Source of the DNA: Petrosia ficiformis
Lineage: Eukaryota > Porifera > Demospongiae > Haplosclerida > Petrosiidae
Assembly (NCBI GenBank): GCA_947044365.1
Contig: OX345641.1
Span: 4,558,460-4,622,459, forward strand
Reading direction: 5' to 3'
Length of the DNA: 64,000 nt
Made by a program: the position numbers and the translations under genes. Shown piece after piece: positions 32,264-43,614 of the stretch. The notes under the pieces were generated by a model that was given only the letters and a program-made list of their open reading frames with translations, made no database searches and had not been told where the DNA came from. The first letter of the stretch is position 1. Each line of letters begins with the position of its first letter.

Positions 32264-33671
32264 TCATTTCCAGAGTGGGAGAAGACTTGTATGTTTAGCC
32301 ACCTCCATGAAATCTTTACTCTCGTATTTTTTTTGTACTGATTCGAGTTTCTTTGGATATGATGGGACGAGATTAGCTTTCAATCTATGTCTGGTTTCCA
32401 TCAGCTGTGCGGTAGTGTATTTTGTGTAATCCTCCAGTGTAGATGGCATTTTGGGTCTTTTCAGAAATTGATGAGATAGAAGAAGAGCTGATGCAGCCCT
32501 GAGCGAAGGCCGCACAGTGACCAACTCAGCATCAAGGAGCGCCTGTTCAAGGATGTATTTTGCCATATTGTGTTCAACCAATGTGGATTCAGACACCTTG
32601 GAATATCGTCTTAGGAACTGGAGACAGTATGGCTTGTTCAATTTATATTCTAGTGAACGTAGAATGGTCCTCTCCATGTGACTAATCTGTTTGGTTGTGT
32701 ATGTATCAGCAGAAATGTAACTGAAGTCTCCAATATATGGTGGATATATCTCTTCATACTTGCTGGCGAGAAACATAGAAGTGATACCAAGAAGCTGTAA
32801 CTCTTGTTTGCTGACCTCTTGAACCTGAAACACAAAAACCAATAATGTAGAGCCTGTAAATTATAGCCTAGTCATTACATGCATGATTTTAGAGTCACAT
32901 TATATATTAAGCACAGTAATTTATAAGAAAATATATTTAAGGGAAACAATGGCTGAAATATCTTAAAGGCAAACGAAATTAATATTACTTAATTAATAAA
33001 CTTAAATTCTTGTGCATACACATGTAACTACTAACCTTCAAATATCTGTCTATAGTATCAATAGTTATATATAGTGTCTCCTGCAACAGTTTGAACTTCC
33101 TATGGACTTGTACTAGCCAGTCCACTAGTACAGCACGATGGTAGGGTGTAACTTTAGTCTGTATATGCAGATAATCTCGAGGAATACTAAAATCTGGTCG
33201 TTGTTCCGTGTCCACGAGATAACGAAATATATCTTCAACATATTCAGTACAATAAAAAGGATCTTCAATGTCATCAATGTCACAAGCTTGAATTGTATCC
33301 GTTTCGTCAGGTTGTGTGGCAGTTGGTTTAAAAAGTACGAGATCAGTAGTTTCATTTGGTTTTACTGGTACTGGAAATTCATTTGGTTTAATGAATACAA
33401 TTTCTTCTTCAGGTACTATTACATGTTTCAGTTGTTTTTTTACTGGAAGCTTCGTTACTCCACCAGCTTTCATTCTGTTAGCCTCACCGAGGGGATGTCG
33501 GAATGCATTCTCTTTCTCAAATCTTTTAGGTCCAATTTTAGATCCTACATGTACATCACCACCTTTAAATGGTTTCACCACAGCAACTTTACGATTTTCA
33601 CCAAACACCTTTCTGCTTTTCTTCAATGCAGCATTACCTTGATAAGGTACTGATATTTGTGAAGTTGCCAT
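32264..33671 (-). CDS. G2/mitotic cyclin, B type
   Basis: Two minus-strand exons, 33671-33036 and 32824-32264, joined in phase 0 across an intron with GTTAGT and TTTCAG borders, give 398 residues, the usual length for cyclin B. Cyclin B activates CDK1 at mitotic entry. A KEN box lies at residues 53-55 and a D-box-like RHPLGEAN at 58-65, one residue shorter than the classical D-box; both are destruction signals read by the APC/C. The cyclin box begins near residue 140, with HRAVLVDWLVQVHRKFKLL, a variant of the MRAILVDWL motif. Exon 2 carries MFLASKYEEIYPPYIGDF and FLRRYSK, then the C-terminal cyclin fold to PLWK. Some positions also recall cyclin B3, so the subtype is not settled. It is nested antisense in intron 5 of the ARM gene. 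Confidence 0.93.
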
Positions 33672-33977
33672 CCGTACTTTCCAGATACACCCAGAGAATA
33701 AGTAGAAAGAGAGTGTTACGTAATCGTGCAGAGAGCTCCAGAGAGTAAATATGAGGTGAGTATGAGATAGACACAGCTTCGTTTTGACGTTTTAGAGGAA
33801 TGACCTGGAAGTGATGTGTAAGGGGAAGGGTTAATCTCGTTAAGACAGCTTTAGCAATCACGCTTCTGCACAATCATCATTTAATGGAAATCACAGCTCT
33901 CTTTTATACCTTCTGACTTCCCATAGACCTATGGTTGTTTGTCTACACAATTACAATATACACAATAGAGTAGACCA

Positions 33978-34188
33978 ATTGTCTAACTGAGTACTGTATG
34001 TTTATAGTAAGGGCTGAAGTCAATGTTGGGTAGAGTGAATCATACTTTGGTGATACAACAATTACACATGACAAATGACTCACTGTTATTGTGTTAACTG
34101 AGTATTGTATGTTTGTAAAGTAAGGGCTGAATCATACTTTGGTGATACAACAATTACACATGACAATTGACTCACTGATATTGTGTCC
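33978..34188. repeat. Tandem duplication of about 100 bp
   Basis: Two copies side by side, sharing 'AACTGAGTA.TGTATGTTT' and 'ATACTTTGGTGATACAACAA', upstream of the cyclin gene. Confidence 0.8.
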
Positions 34189-34189
34189 T

Positions 34190-34330
34190 AAACAGAGGTT
34201 TTGATAACTTTTGAAACATGGGCTCAACAATGGTTAGTGTGTGTGTGCCATTGGGAATACATTTTGAACTGTGCTGTGCCAAATAAGAAGCTCTTTGGGC
34301 AAATGGTGTGCCATTTGAGCTTATAAAAAA
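34190..34330 (-). mobile_element. MITE family 2 fragment, minus orientation
   Basis: 'GTTTTGATAACTTTTGAAAC', 'AATAAGAAGCTCTTTGGGC' and 'GGTGTGCCATTTGAGCTTAT' align in reverse with 15548-15775. Confidence 0.6.
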
Positions 34331-34526
34331 ATATAAACATTCTTGATGAACTTCAATACTCATAAAACAGCTTATGACATACACATGATATTTATATCCA
34401 CAATGATAGTAGTTGAATAATGTATGACATAATATTAGGGAAACGTTTGACATGTCTACATGCACTTCCAGTTGTAGTTGAAACACACAAACCTTAACCA
34501 ATGGCAATCAACATAAGTACACTCAG

Positions 34527-34745
34527 GGTTTCATATAGAAGGGGAGGATATTTCACCCCTCCTCCCTTCTTTAATTTCAGACCAAATTCACTTCAATATA
34601 CAAAACATGTACAACAACCTGTTACAAGCCTTCTGGGCCCCTGAACCAACCTCAGAGGACCTAAATTTTAGACCTACCATGATCAATGTGCTTCACATTA
34701 TTGCCCTCCCTCCACTCTCCCTACCTCCATACCAAACAAAACATC
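34527..34745 (+). repeat. Fragment related to the 910-bp unit
   Basis: 'GGGTTTCATATAGAAGGGG', 'CTACAAGCCTTCTGGG'-like words and 'CTCCATACCAAACAAAA' parallel 21685-21875 and 16890-16990, in strongly diverged form. Confidence 0.45.
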
Positions 34746-34800
34746 CTGCATGTGTTGGTATAATTATAGCCATGTGATTCTTTTTCTCCACAACACACAG

Positions 34801-35139
34801 GTAAAATGTCAAGCTTGTTTGGCTATCAGAAATCTAGCATCAGATGGTAGGTAATAAATAATAAAACACTGTTTATTAAATTCACTTCACTGTTACATGT
34901 AACTGACTGTATAGAAAAGAATGTACATGTATAATAGTACATGTGTTATTGTCTAACTTGTTTGATCTAGTACTATAACTATAACTCTAACTAAAATCTC
35001 AAGATATTGTGACTTTTAGTATGACGATTTCAAGAAATCACACATACATGTACATATGCCTAATGTATATAGATTATACACACATAAATACAGTTGTACA
35101 GTGCTACATACAACACATACATGATGCTATCAGAGATGT

Positions 35140-35170
<31 letters not shown>

Positions 35171-38100
35171 CACCTAAGGCAATGGAAAAATGGAAATGAG
35201 AGTTGCCTCAGGTGGGATTCGAACCCACGACACTCTGTACTCCGGACAGATGCTCTACCAACTGAGCTACCAAGGCAGCTCAGCTGGCAGGATCCAAATC
35301 AAACATCTCATACGCCTGTATGAACAGGCTAACTTGACACTAGGCATTGTATATGTACCTATTGGATAGCACAGTACTTACACATGTACATGCACATCTT
35401 CTTCCTCATCTTTTCTTCCAACTTTAGAAGCTAATCAAGGAAAGATAGCAGAGAGTGGTGGACTAGAAGCATTAGTTCCCTTATTATCTAGTAAAGATAT
35501 TGATACAGTAACAGCTGCTGTAGCTGCTCTTAGAAACCTTTCAATTAGAAGAGGAAATGAGGTAATGTCAACAGATCATTCCCCTTCATATTCAAATGGG
35601 TGCACGGGGTAACTCATGTTTAGTGTCATCCTCAGCTGTTTACTCACTTAATGCAAGAAAGAGCATTAAAGTCTATTCACCTTCAAGATGACCTCAAAAC
35701 TATTTTGTAATTATTTTGTATGTACTATAGTGATGATATTGTAAGATTATACTATAACTGTACTTACATATGTATGTACAGTACAGTACACATGTATACT
35801 CAATTGCAATCTCAAGTACTGTACTATTATACTGTACTGTACTATACTGTACTGTACTGTACTGTACTGTACTGTATGATATTGTGCTGTGCTGTACTGG
35901 TACTGTACTGTACTGGTACTGTACTATACTATATACTGTACTGTATTATACTTTACTGTACTGGTACTATAATTATGGTGACGTCTATATTGTCTGCTAT
36001 CTGTAACACCCAGATACCTATTGTACAAAGTGGATCATTACCTCAACTTAGTCGACTATTGTCATTACAAGAATGTCCAGAGATACAGTGTCATGCAGCT
36101 GGTACTTTACGTAACTTAGCAGCTGAAGATCAGTATACAGTAAGACAATACATGTGTACATGTATGTGTTACCAGGTATCTAGAAATATTGAGACACCTA
36201 ATGTACCTTCATAATGTCACCAGGTCTGATAAAATAGGGCTACAGAATTCACGAGGCAACGCTCTCTCTTTAAGCATTCACTATTGTATAGTAAGCCAAG
36301 TTTTACTACATGTACATTCATTATTCAAGAATCATATTAACAATACATCTGTATAACCATTGTATCGACTTCCTGTACAAATTGCTATATGACATTATGT
36401 ATTAGCAGGGATCCAGAAATATCAGTCATCTATAAATCTTTGATAACATAAGTTGTCGGGTTGTGATATGTGATTTATGACATTAATAGATGACCACATC
36501 TTTTTAATTGAATTTACGATGCGATACGCTCTCTGAACACTTACTGTCCTTGTATACTTCATTTATTATGTAGAAAGTCCGTTAAGAGTACATTCTGTAT
36601 AACCTACAGTATATGTCAATAAAATGTCACCATTCAGTATAGTAATTACTCAGTAGTTGCATTATTACACTACAGTAGACTAGTTTAACAGTAGTTTTGA
36701 CAGTAATTGGTCTACTGGTCAACTGAACACCACACTAGCGAGACAGTAATTGCTATACTCACTAAGGTAATTACTATTACTGTACGGTGACATTTTATTG
36801 ACATATACTGTATGTATTTGTATTGACTTCCATTGCATAATTGGCGAAAGGGCATTACTTCATGAATTAAATAATTAAAGCACTCATTATATATATCAGA
36901 GTCAGTCGCACATGCATGTACATGTAGTACATATACATGTACATGTACATGTGCATTGCTTTAGTTTTCATATAATGTGTTCTCTTTTCCTTAATCGCAA
37001 AGTAAATTTATTCCTCCTCTAATTACATGTAGCTCTCTATTTCCTACTCTCTTCTTTTTAATCCTTAATTTCTCCATTTCTTGTAAAATTCCTCTTCTCC
37101 TACTTCTCTGAATTAACCTGTAGCAATATGCATGTAAATATGTAGCTTTAGACAGTGATGTAGAAACAGCCAGTCATGCAGGACTTGTCTGACAAATCCA
37201 GTGAATGTCTGAAACTAAACTGTATACAAACTTACAAAGTACATGTTAATGACAAGCACAACTAAAGTGGTGAAAGTAGGTCAAAATGTTCGGTAGTCGG
37301 CTCGATATTTCCACACCCCTGTCTTTAGATCTTTCCTTTATGAGTTTCATGATAAAACTATATAAACATATTTACGCTATATATTTGAAAAATGTCATCA
37401 TTATTTTGAAAAATGTCATTGCCACTGTTTATCCATGAAAATTAATTACAGTAAAATTTTTAATTTGACTAATTCTAATTTAGAAATAATACAATCCACA
37501 AAATGTCAATCCAATGAAACTTGAAATGATTTTACTGCAAACATTTCCTGATCTACATTTACATGTACATGTATGTACATGTTATAGCTGAGGGATGCTG
37601 CATTAGATTAATACATGTATATACTAATGCTAATAATTATTTTACAGTATATCATATAATTAGTATTCCAATGATATTCAAACCTATTGTTCTTTTATTC
37701 AGTGCCATCTTTTGAACAATTAGATACTGCAGCATTTTAAAACCAAATAATTAATACTACATGTATTTACCTACATGTACATGTGTATGAAATTCAATTG
37801 AAGAGGAAGATGAATACCTCCTAAAGCCAATATTTCCAGTGATATTACAATGTGGTAGTTTTAATATATGTATATATATATACCTTTCTCTGTTGTGACT
37901 TCATTCATTTTGTTTTTCTTCCTCAGCCTATCATGGAGTCAGGTTGTTTATTAGCACTTGCAGAAAGACTGAGAGATTCACAACATGTCTCAGGAGATGT
38001 TTTATCAGAAGCTAGTGCTGCTTTAGCTGTTATGGCATCACATGGTAACAGAGCTATGTAATGTTCTTGTGTTTACAGTATATCTGCATATACATGTATT

Positions 38101-40997
38101 TACATGTACATGGATATACATGTACATGTGTACTTATATACATGTACATGTATCTACATGTATATGTGTACTTACATACATGTAACTACATGTACATGTG
38201 TACTTATATATATGTATTTACATGCATCAACATGTACATGTACTCGTACATGTACATGTATCTAGTACATGTATCTACATGTACATGTACATGTGTACTT
38301 ACATACATGTACATGTACATGTATTGTGTACTTATATAGACATGCATATACATATACATGTGCACTTACATATACATGTATCTACACACACACACACATG
38401 ACCTCATTTTTAAAAAAGGACTCTCAAACAAAATAATTTTAGAAACAATCACTTTTCATTCTGTAATTTTGTACAGGAAGTCAATGCAATTTGGTATCTA
38501 TGAAGGTTAATAATTGCTCTTCCTGGATACCAAATTTCAATGACTTCCGGCATACATTGGCGAGATGGTGAGTGATTAAAAGTCATCAAAATTATTTTGC
38601 AGGAAAATGTTCCTTTTTGAAAATTATGTCACACTATCACAGACTAATAATTTTTACATATTGTCTGTATTGTTTTTAATTCTTTGTCCTATTGTTTTCC
38701 TTTCTTCCTTTTTCTGTCCCTCTTCTCTTCACTGTTTCATTCTCTTATTAGTTGTAGCACGTAAACAAATGATGCTTTTATATGGTGGAAACTTTCATAA
38801 GGTCTTATTAAAATTAACGGAGTCTCCTTATAAGGAAGTTCAGTATAATTGTGCTGGGATTATTGGTCATTTAGCAATGAATGGTTCGTTTAAATGTACA
38901 GCAATAGATAAGCCATTCAGTACATTATAGTACAGTACAATACAGTACCTGTTCAGTACAATACAGTATTTGTTCAGTACAGTATAGTACAATACAGTAC
39001 CTGTTCAATACAGTACAATACAGTGCCTGTTCAGTACAGTATAGTACAATACAGTACCTGTTGATTACAGTACAATACAGTACCTGTTCAGTACAGTATA
39101 GTACAATACAGTACCTGTTCATTACAGTACAATACAGTACCTGTTCAGTACAGTATAGTACAATACAGTACCTGTTCATTACAGTACAATACAGTACCTG
39201 TTCAGTACAGTATAGTACAATACAGTACCTGTTCAGTACAGTACAGTACAGTATAGTACAATACAGTACAGTACAGTACAGTACCTGTTCAGTATAGTAT
39301 AGTACAATACAGTACCTGTTCAGTACAGTACAGTACAGTACAATACAGTACAGTACAGTACAGTATAGTACAATACGGTACGGTAATAGTACCATTTCCA
39401 TACAGTACAGTATAGTACAGTACAGTACAGTATAGTACAATACGGTACAGTAATAGTACTATTTCCATACAGTACAGTACAGTACAGTATAGTACAATAC
39501 GGTACAGTAATAGTACCATTTCCATACAGTACAGTACAGTATAGTACATCAGTGTTCTGCCCAGGATATTTATAGTGGTGGTTGGATTCTACTATGCATT
39601 TACTGCTGTTTATCAAGTATATACTTAATTCTGTCTCAGTAGACTATATATGTTATATCAGAGAGGTGGTTACTTTATTTAAGAGGTGGTTAATTTATCT
39701 AAGAGGTGGTTAATTCATCTGAGAGGTGGTTATTCCCGACCAGTGCCGACCAGTGTGGGCAGAACACTGGTACATGTACCTGTTCCATACAGTACGGTGC
39801 AGTACAGTACAGTACAGTACAGTATGACTGGTATAGGTAGTACTGGACATCACTCTACATTGAGTACAGTACAGTAGATTGTAGTACATGTGTATAGTAC
39901 AGTGCAGTAGAGTATAGTACCTGTTCAGTACAGTACTATATAGTACAGTACAGTACAATACTGAGTTGTATATATGACTGGTGTAGGTAGTACTGGACAT
40001 CACTCTACATTGAGTATAGTACAGTGCAGTAGAGTATAGTACCTATTCAGTACAGTACAATAGCTACTCATTACATTACTCAATATTGTGTGTAGTGCTT
40101 TGCAGTACAGTATACTGTATTATATATACTTGACTACACTATACTCAACATACCCTGGCTCAGAAATAGATAGTCCTCCTTACATTAGATATAGTACAAA
40201 ACTGCTATGAAAAAAAAAAACACGTGCACAGTATGCCTGGAATAATGTTACATTTCTAACAGCTGCTATTATCAAAACTGTACCTAATTCTACATCATAA
40301 TAGTTATGCTTAGATTGTTTTTTAAAAAAGGTCAGATAGTCATTTTTAAGAAACAAAGGTACAAGTTATGGGTGCATTGCAAAAAAAGTAAAAGTTCCTT
40401 TATCAACTGTAATTGATGTATAGTTAAAACCTGGAGTACACATTCATCTATCTTTATGTCCATTTATCTATCTCAGAGGAATATCATGCTCCGCTATTAG
40501 AAGAAGACCCATCTGCTATAGGTTTCCTGCTTGGATTCATGCAACATGATGATGTGTCATTTGTACATCTAGCATTATGGATAATGGCTCAATTTTCAAA
40601 TGGAAGTGAGTTAAAAACCTGCATTGATTACCTGTATGTAGTATATGTGACCCAATTTTAGAAAAGTATTTACACTTGCGGCACTGGATAATTAAGAACA
40701 AGATATATAATGATATATATATACATATATATATATAATTATATATATATACATGTATATAACAGTTATTAGTATTAGTTGCAGTTTTACATTCTTCCTA
40801 AATCTTCCTGCTGCTCTGTAGCTCGAGCGCACATTCTTTTACACACCATGCCCATTAATTGACTGAGCCCACCAGAATGATGTAACATCCTTAACTATGT
40901 ATACAATGCACACTCACACAAGTGACACAAACATACATGTACATGTACATATATATATATATATATATACGTATATATATATAATTATATATATATA

Positions 40998-41032
<35 letters not shown>

Positions 41033-41618
41033 TGAACCCATGGGAAAGCAGTTATAGGGATGGTCCTATGGGCCATAAAAATGTTTACTCACTATTTGGT
41101 CAGGAAGCTGATAACTTTGGTGTCTAAGAGGAGTATTAACTTGTCTTCCTGATGGATAACTTCAATAGTTTCCTGTGCAAAATCACTGAATAACACGTAT
41201 TTGAAACAAGTGTTTGTTCAGAATTATTATGCTCCACCAATGTGTGTGTTTTCATATATCGTTTGCAAAAATTATAATTTTCATAGTCATACACATGTGA
41301 TCATCATGTGCCACAAGGATGTGCCTGTTATGTACATAAATACACTATACATGTATATACATGTACTTTTACATGTACATGAAGATGTAATACACAAACG
41401 TAATTGTGAAATGTACAGATTTGTTTATTATAATTATATTCTATAATAATGTGAATATTAATTACACCCCATTCTATTTTAAAGGTAAAAAGACAAAACA
41501 AATGATGAGAAAGTCTATTCTTCTTGATAAAATAATGGATCTCAGAACAAGAACACATTCATTAGAAATATCCCAACTTGCTGATGCTGCTTTCAACAAC
41601 TTAAAGGTTAGTAGATGA
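34801..41618 (+). CDS. Vac8-like armadillo-repeat protein, C-terminal exons 6-12
   Basis: Seven exons: 34801-34846, 35428-35561, 36014-36139, 37927-38044, 38752-38883, 40477-40605 and 41485-41618. Exon 6 (VKCQACLAIRNLASD) completes the ARM repeat begun at 4530-4615, with both sides in phase 0. Later exons give further ARM repeats such as VTAAVAALRNLSIRRGNE and EIQCHAAGTLRNLAAEDQYT. The repeats grow less canonical toward the end (LGFMQHDDVSFVHLALWIMA). The last exon reads into a TGA at 41616-41618 after a basic tail; a GTTAGT at 41607 could instead be a donor. The donor after exon 10 (38884, GTTCGT) is non-consensus. With the first five exons the spliced product is about 505 residues, close to the size of yeast Vac8. 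Introns here hold ACAGT and ACATGT arrays and one SINE. Confidence 0.84.
35140..35348 (-). mobile_element. tRNA-derived SINE, copy 2 (opposite orientation)
   Basis: Reverse-complement partner of 4721-4918, including the 5' leader, the 73-nt tRNA-like head at 35276-35204 (anticodon loop CCGGAGT, stem TCTGT/ACAGA) and a longer (CTTT)n tail (GAAAGAAA at about 35140-35170 on the plus strand). It lies in the next intron of the ARM gene. Confidence 0.8.
35204..35276 (-). tRNA. tRNA-like SINE head, anticodon GGA
   Basis: Same cloverleaf as 4792-4864 with two visible changes: C for U at position 33 of the anticodon loop and T for C at the first T-loop base (giving the canonical GGTTCGAAT). Loss of U33 argues against a working tRNA here. 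Confidence 0.55.
35770..35970. repeat. ACTGT/ACAGT pentanucleotide array
   Basis: Runs of TACTGTACTG directly 5' of the ARM exon at 36014. The tyrosine/cysteine-rich open frames across it come from the repeat. Confidence 0.85.
38085..38400. repeat. ACATGT/TGTACA tandem region
   Basis: Nearly pure array of ACATGTACATGT with GTGTACTTAYATACATGTA spacers at about 20-40 bp intervals, in an ARM-gene intron. Self-complementary along its whole length. Confidence 0.85.
38930..39560. repeat. ACAGT-based minisatellite with CCTGTTCA punctuation
   Basis: Tandem units of GTACAGTATAGTACAATACA separated by CCTGTTCAGTACA or CCTGTTCATTACA at about 28-60 bp spacing. From about 39380 a different unit with GGTAATAGTACCATTTCCAT appears three times. 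Related copies continue at 39780-40060. Confidence 0.85.
40790..41072 (-). mobile_element. MITE family 1, minus-orientation copy with expanded TA repeat
   Basis: 'GCCCATTAATTGACTGAGC', 'TAACTATGTATACAATGCAC' and 'GGTCCTATGGGCCATAAAAA' align in reverse with 17138-17622. The internal TA stretch has expanded to a long (TA)n block at about 40940-41028. Confidence 0.7.
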
Positions 41619-42871
41619 GAAGAGTACATGTTTGTATATTATGCATGGTGTGAATTATAGTAAATACATAATTACAAATACATTTATTAGTGAGTAAAAA
41701 AAAATAGTACTGACCATTTTCCATATAAAAAATTACCGTAGCTAGTGAAATGTCCATACTTATAGTCAGACATATTGTCAATACAAAGTTCTATTATTAG
41801 TTACAGTGTTGGTAGAAAGGTGACCTCATTCCTCCATGTGATAATTATAGTACAACCTAATACATGTATATTATGTATATGTTATCTATCACACAGCCTA
41901 ATTTGAGTAAGCATGACCAACCAAATGACTGGATACATTAACCATTCAATATTCAACTGTTATTTGGTATTCTGGTTTCAACACTGCAAAAATTAAATAA
42001 CCATTTTATTGGTTAGTACAGTTGCAAGAAATAGCATGAATTTCAATTTAGTATGTTAACTGTTGTGCAGGATGTTGTGGCTACATGTAGGATGTTACTA
42101 CAACATAATATGCACCAAGGTATAAATTAAATTATGTGTTAGCAGGTTTCCACACCCTATACTACATATACTAAATTGTTGGCATGAAATAAGAGTAGAC
42201 TAATTGGCTTATTCAAAGTTTTGGTTGTTTCTTCATATAAGAAGTCACAAAATTATGTTACATTTATATAGTCTCATATGGTATAAGAATTATGTTAGGA
42301 GTACTGACATTGTTAGGGTTATATCAGGATGTTTTTGTTCCTACTCAAGCATGAAATTATTGTATTCTGTGGTTTGTATAAGTATTATACTATTTGGAAT
42401 GTGTAATATAGCCACTATACTATCCTTATATGAAGTAATGACCAAAGTTTTCATATTTCATATTAGTCTACTAATTAAATATAATTAGTACAAAGTAGCT
42501 ATGACATTTTGATGTATATGTATATATCCTAGTTATATAGAGGTCATGTTGATTGGACTATTTCTTTATTGAGACTGAAATGTACAGAAAGCTTTTTCTG
42601 TTGTCTCATTCAAAGAGGTCTTTTGTCTGTCCTTTTTTCTAAGGCCATGCATCTGGTTGATTTTGTTTTGAATGATGAATGTGTTTTAATTGATTGTGTA
42701 CTGCAATTCTTGGTGAAAGTATATAATATTTTGAAATGTGGATAATAATTTTATTAACGATAAAATTTATTACAATTCAAACAGATAATTATACATTATA
42801 TTAGATGATTCAGTTATCTTTGAACTTTTGCAGTAACAAACATGCTTATGGAAGCTTGAGGTGCATTTTGA
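41619..42871. other. AT-rich spacer after the ARM gene
   Basis: No gene or repeat family recognised. An open frame at 42204-42488 has no recognisable content and no supporting context. Confidence 0.4.
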
Positions 42872-43456
42872 TTAGTTAGGAGACCTAGGATAAATAGGAA
42901 AGTTTATAGATTCTATTCTTTTAGTAAGTTGAAAGATCATAGAGAAAATGGAAGTAATTGTTTCAGCACTGTATTCCATTTTGTGGACAAACATGTAAAT
43001 GATAATACTCCTTATAATACTACATTCAAGTAATGACAGTGAGCCATGTGATTGGTCTTCCTGAGATGTTTCTACAAACTGTGCCAAAGGACGTCCTTTC
43101 AGCAGTTGCTTCTGATCAAAATATCTTTGACTAACTCTTTTTGTAAGTCGCTGTCTTTGACCAAGAGAATTACTGCATCGGCAACTTGAGGAGCATGCAT
43201 TATCACAAAGGTAACAAGGGCACTTTGTTCTCAAACCTTCAGTGTCACTTGTGCTCATACATGCTGACCCCTTGATAAAATCTATGTCTACCACAGAACA
43301 GTGCTTTCTGCTGGACTTCTGTTTGTGATCCTTCCAGCTAGTAGTACTCTGAATAGCTAAATTATAATGTCCAGGACTATCTTGTGAATATGCCAGCCAG
43401 ATTGGTTCAATGCTTTCAACTGCTCCAAATGCTGGAGTGACTGTCAAAACAGGCAT
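42872..43456 (-). pseudogene. Transposon-type OTU / cysteine-rich ORF, 5'-truncated
   Basis: 194-codon open frame starting PVLTVTPAFGAVESIEPIWL. The segment 'IWLAYSQDSPGHYNLAI' resembles the C-terminal histidine motif of OTU cysteine proteases. A CRC-like cysteine cluster follows (KCPCYLCDNACSSSCRCSNS), then a basic stretch. This order recalls OTU-containing ORFs of invertebrate mobile elements. The catalytic Asp/Cys half of OTU is absent and no exon supplying it is visible upstream, so I read it as a truncated element remnant. Confidence 0.55.
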
Positions 43457-43614
43457 TTCGGCATACCTTTTTCTTTGTATTTTTCAGCCTCCTCCTATAG
43501 GTCAAGAATCCTTGATAATATTCGGCATGCTTACCTAACCATTCTTCAACCATTAATTGACAAAGCTAGTTCGCTACGAAATGATTGCCTTTCCATAGTT
43601 AAGACTCAAAGACA

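Larger units (their letters stand above)
4616..34800 (+). other. Giant intron (about 30 kb) of the ARM-repeat gene, with nested genes
   Basis: Bounded by a weak donor (AAG|GTCAAT) and a good acceptor (pyrimidine/CA tract, CACACAG). The split ARM repeat reads MKSNSDK | VKCQACLAIRNLASD, with both junctions in phase 0, so continuity is supported by the protein itself. The other introns of this gene run from about 0.5 to 1.9 kb. The interval contains a TRIM-NHL gene on the same strand, a cyclin B-like gene on the opposite strand, and many repeats. A break-and-rejoin assembly artefact or a fifth exon belonging to a separate gene copy cannot be excluded from sequence alone. Confidence 0.75.

Noticed and set aside
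33138..33653. Plus-strand open frame opposite the cyclin gene
   Set aside because: Shadow of the minus-strand coding exon. The cyclin reading is supported by domain, splice sites and length.
38925..39616. Tyr/Cys/Leu-rich open frames (VLYCTVLYC type)
   Set aside because: Translations of the ACAGT minisatellite, open in several frames and on both strands.
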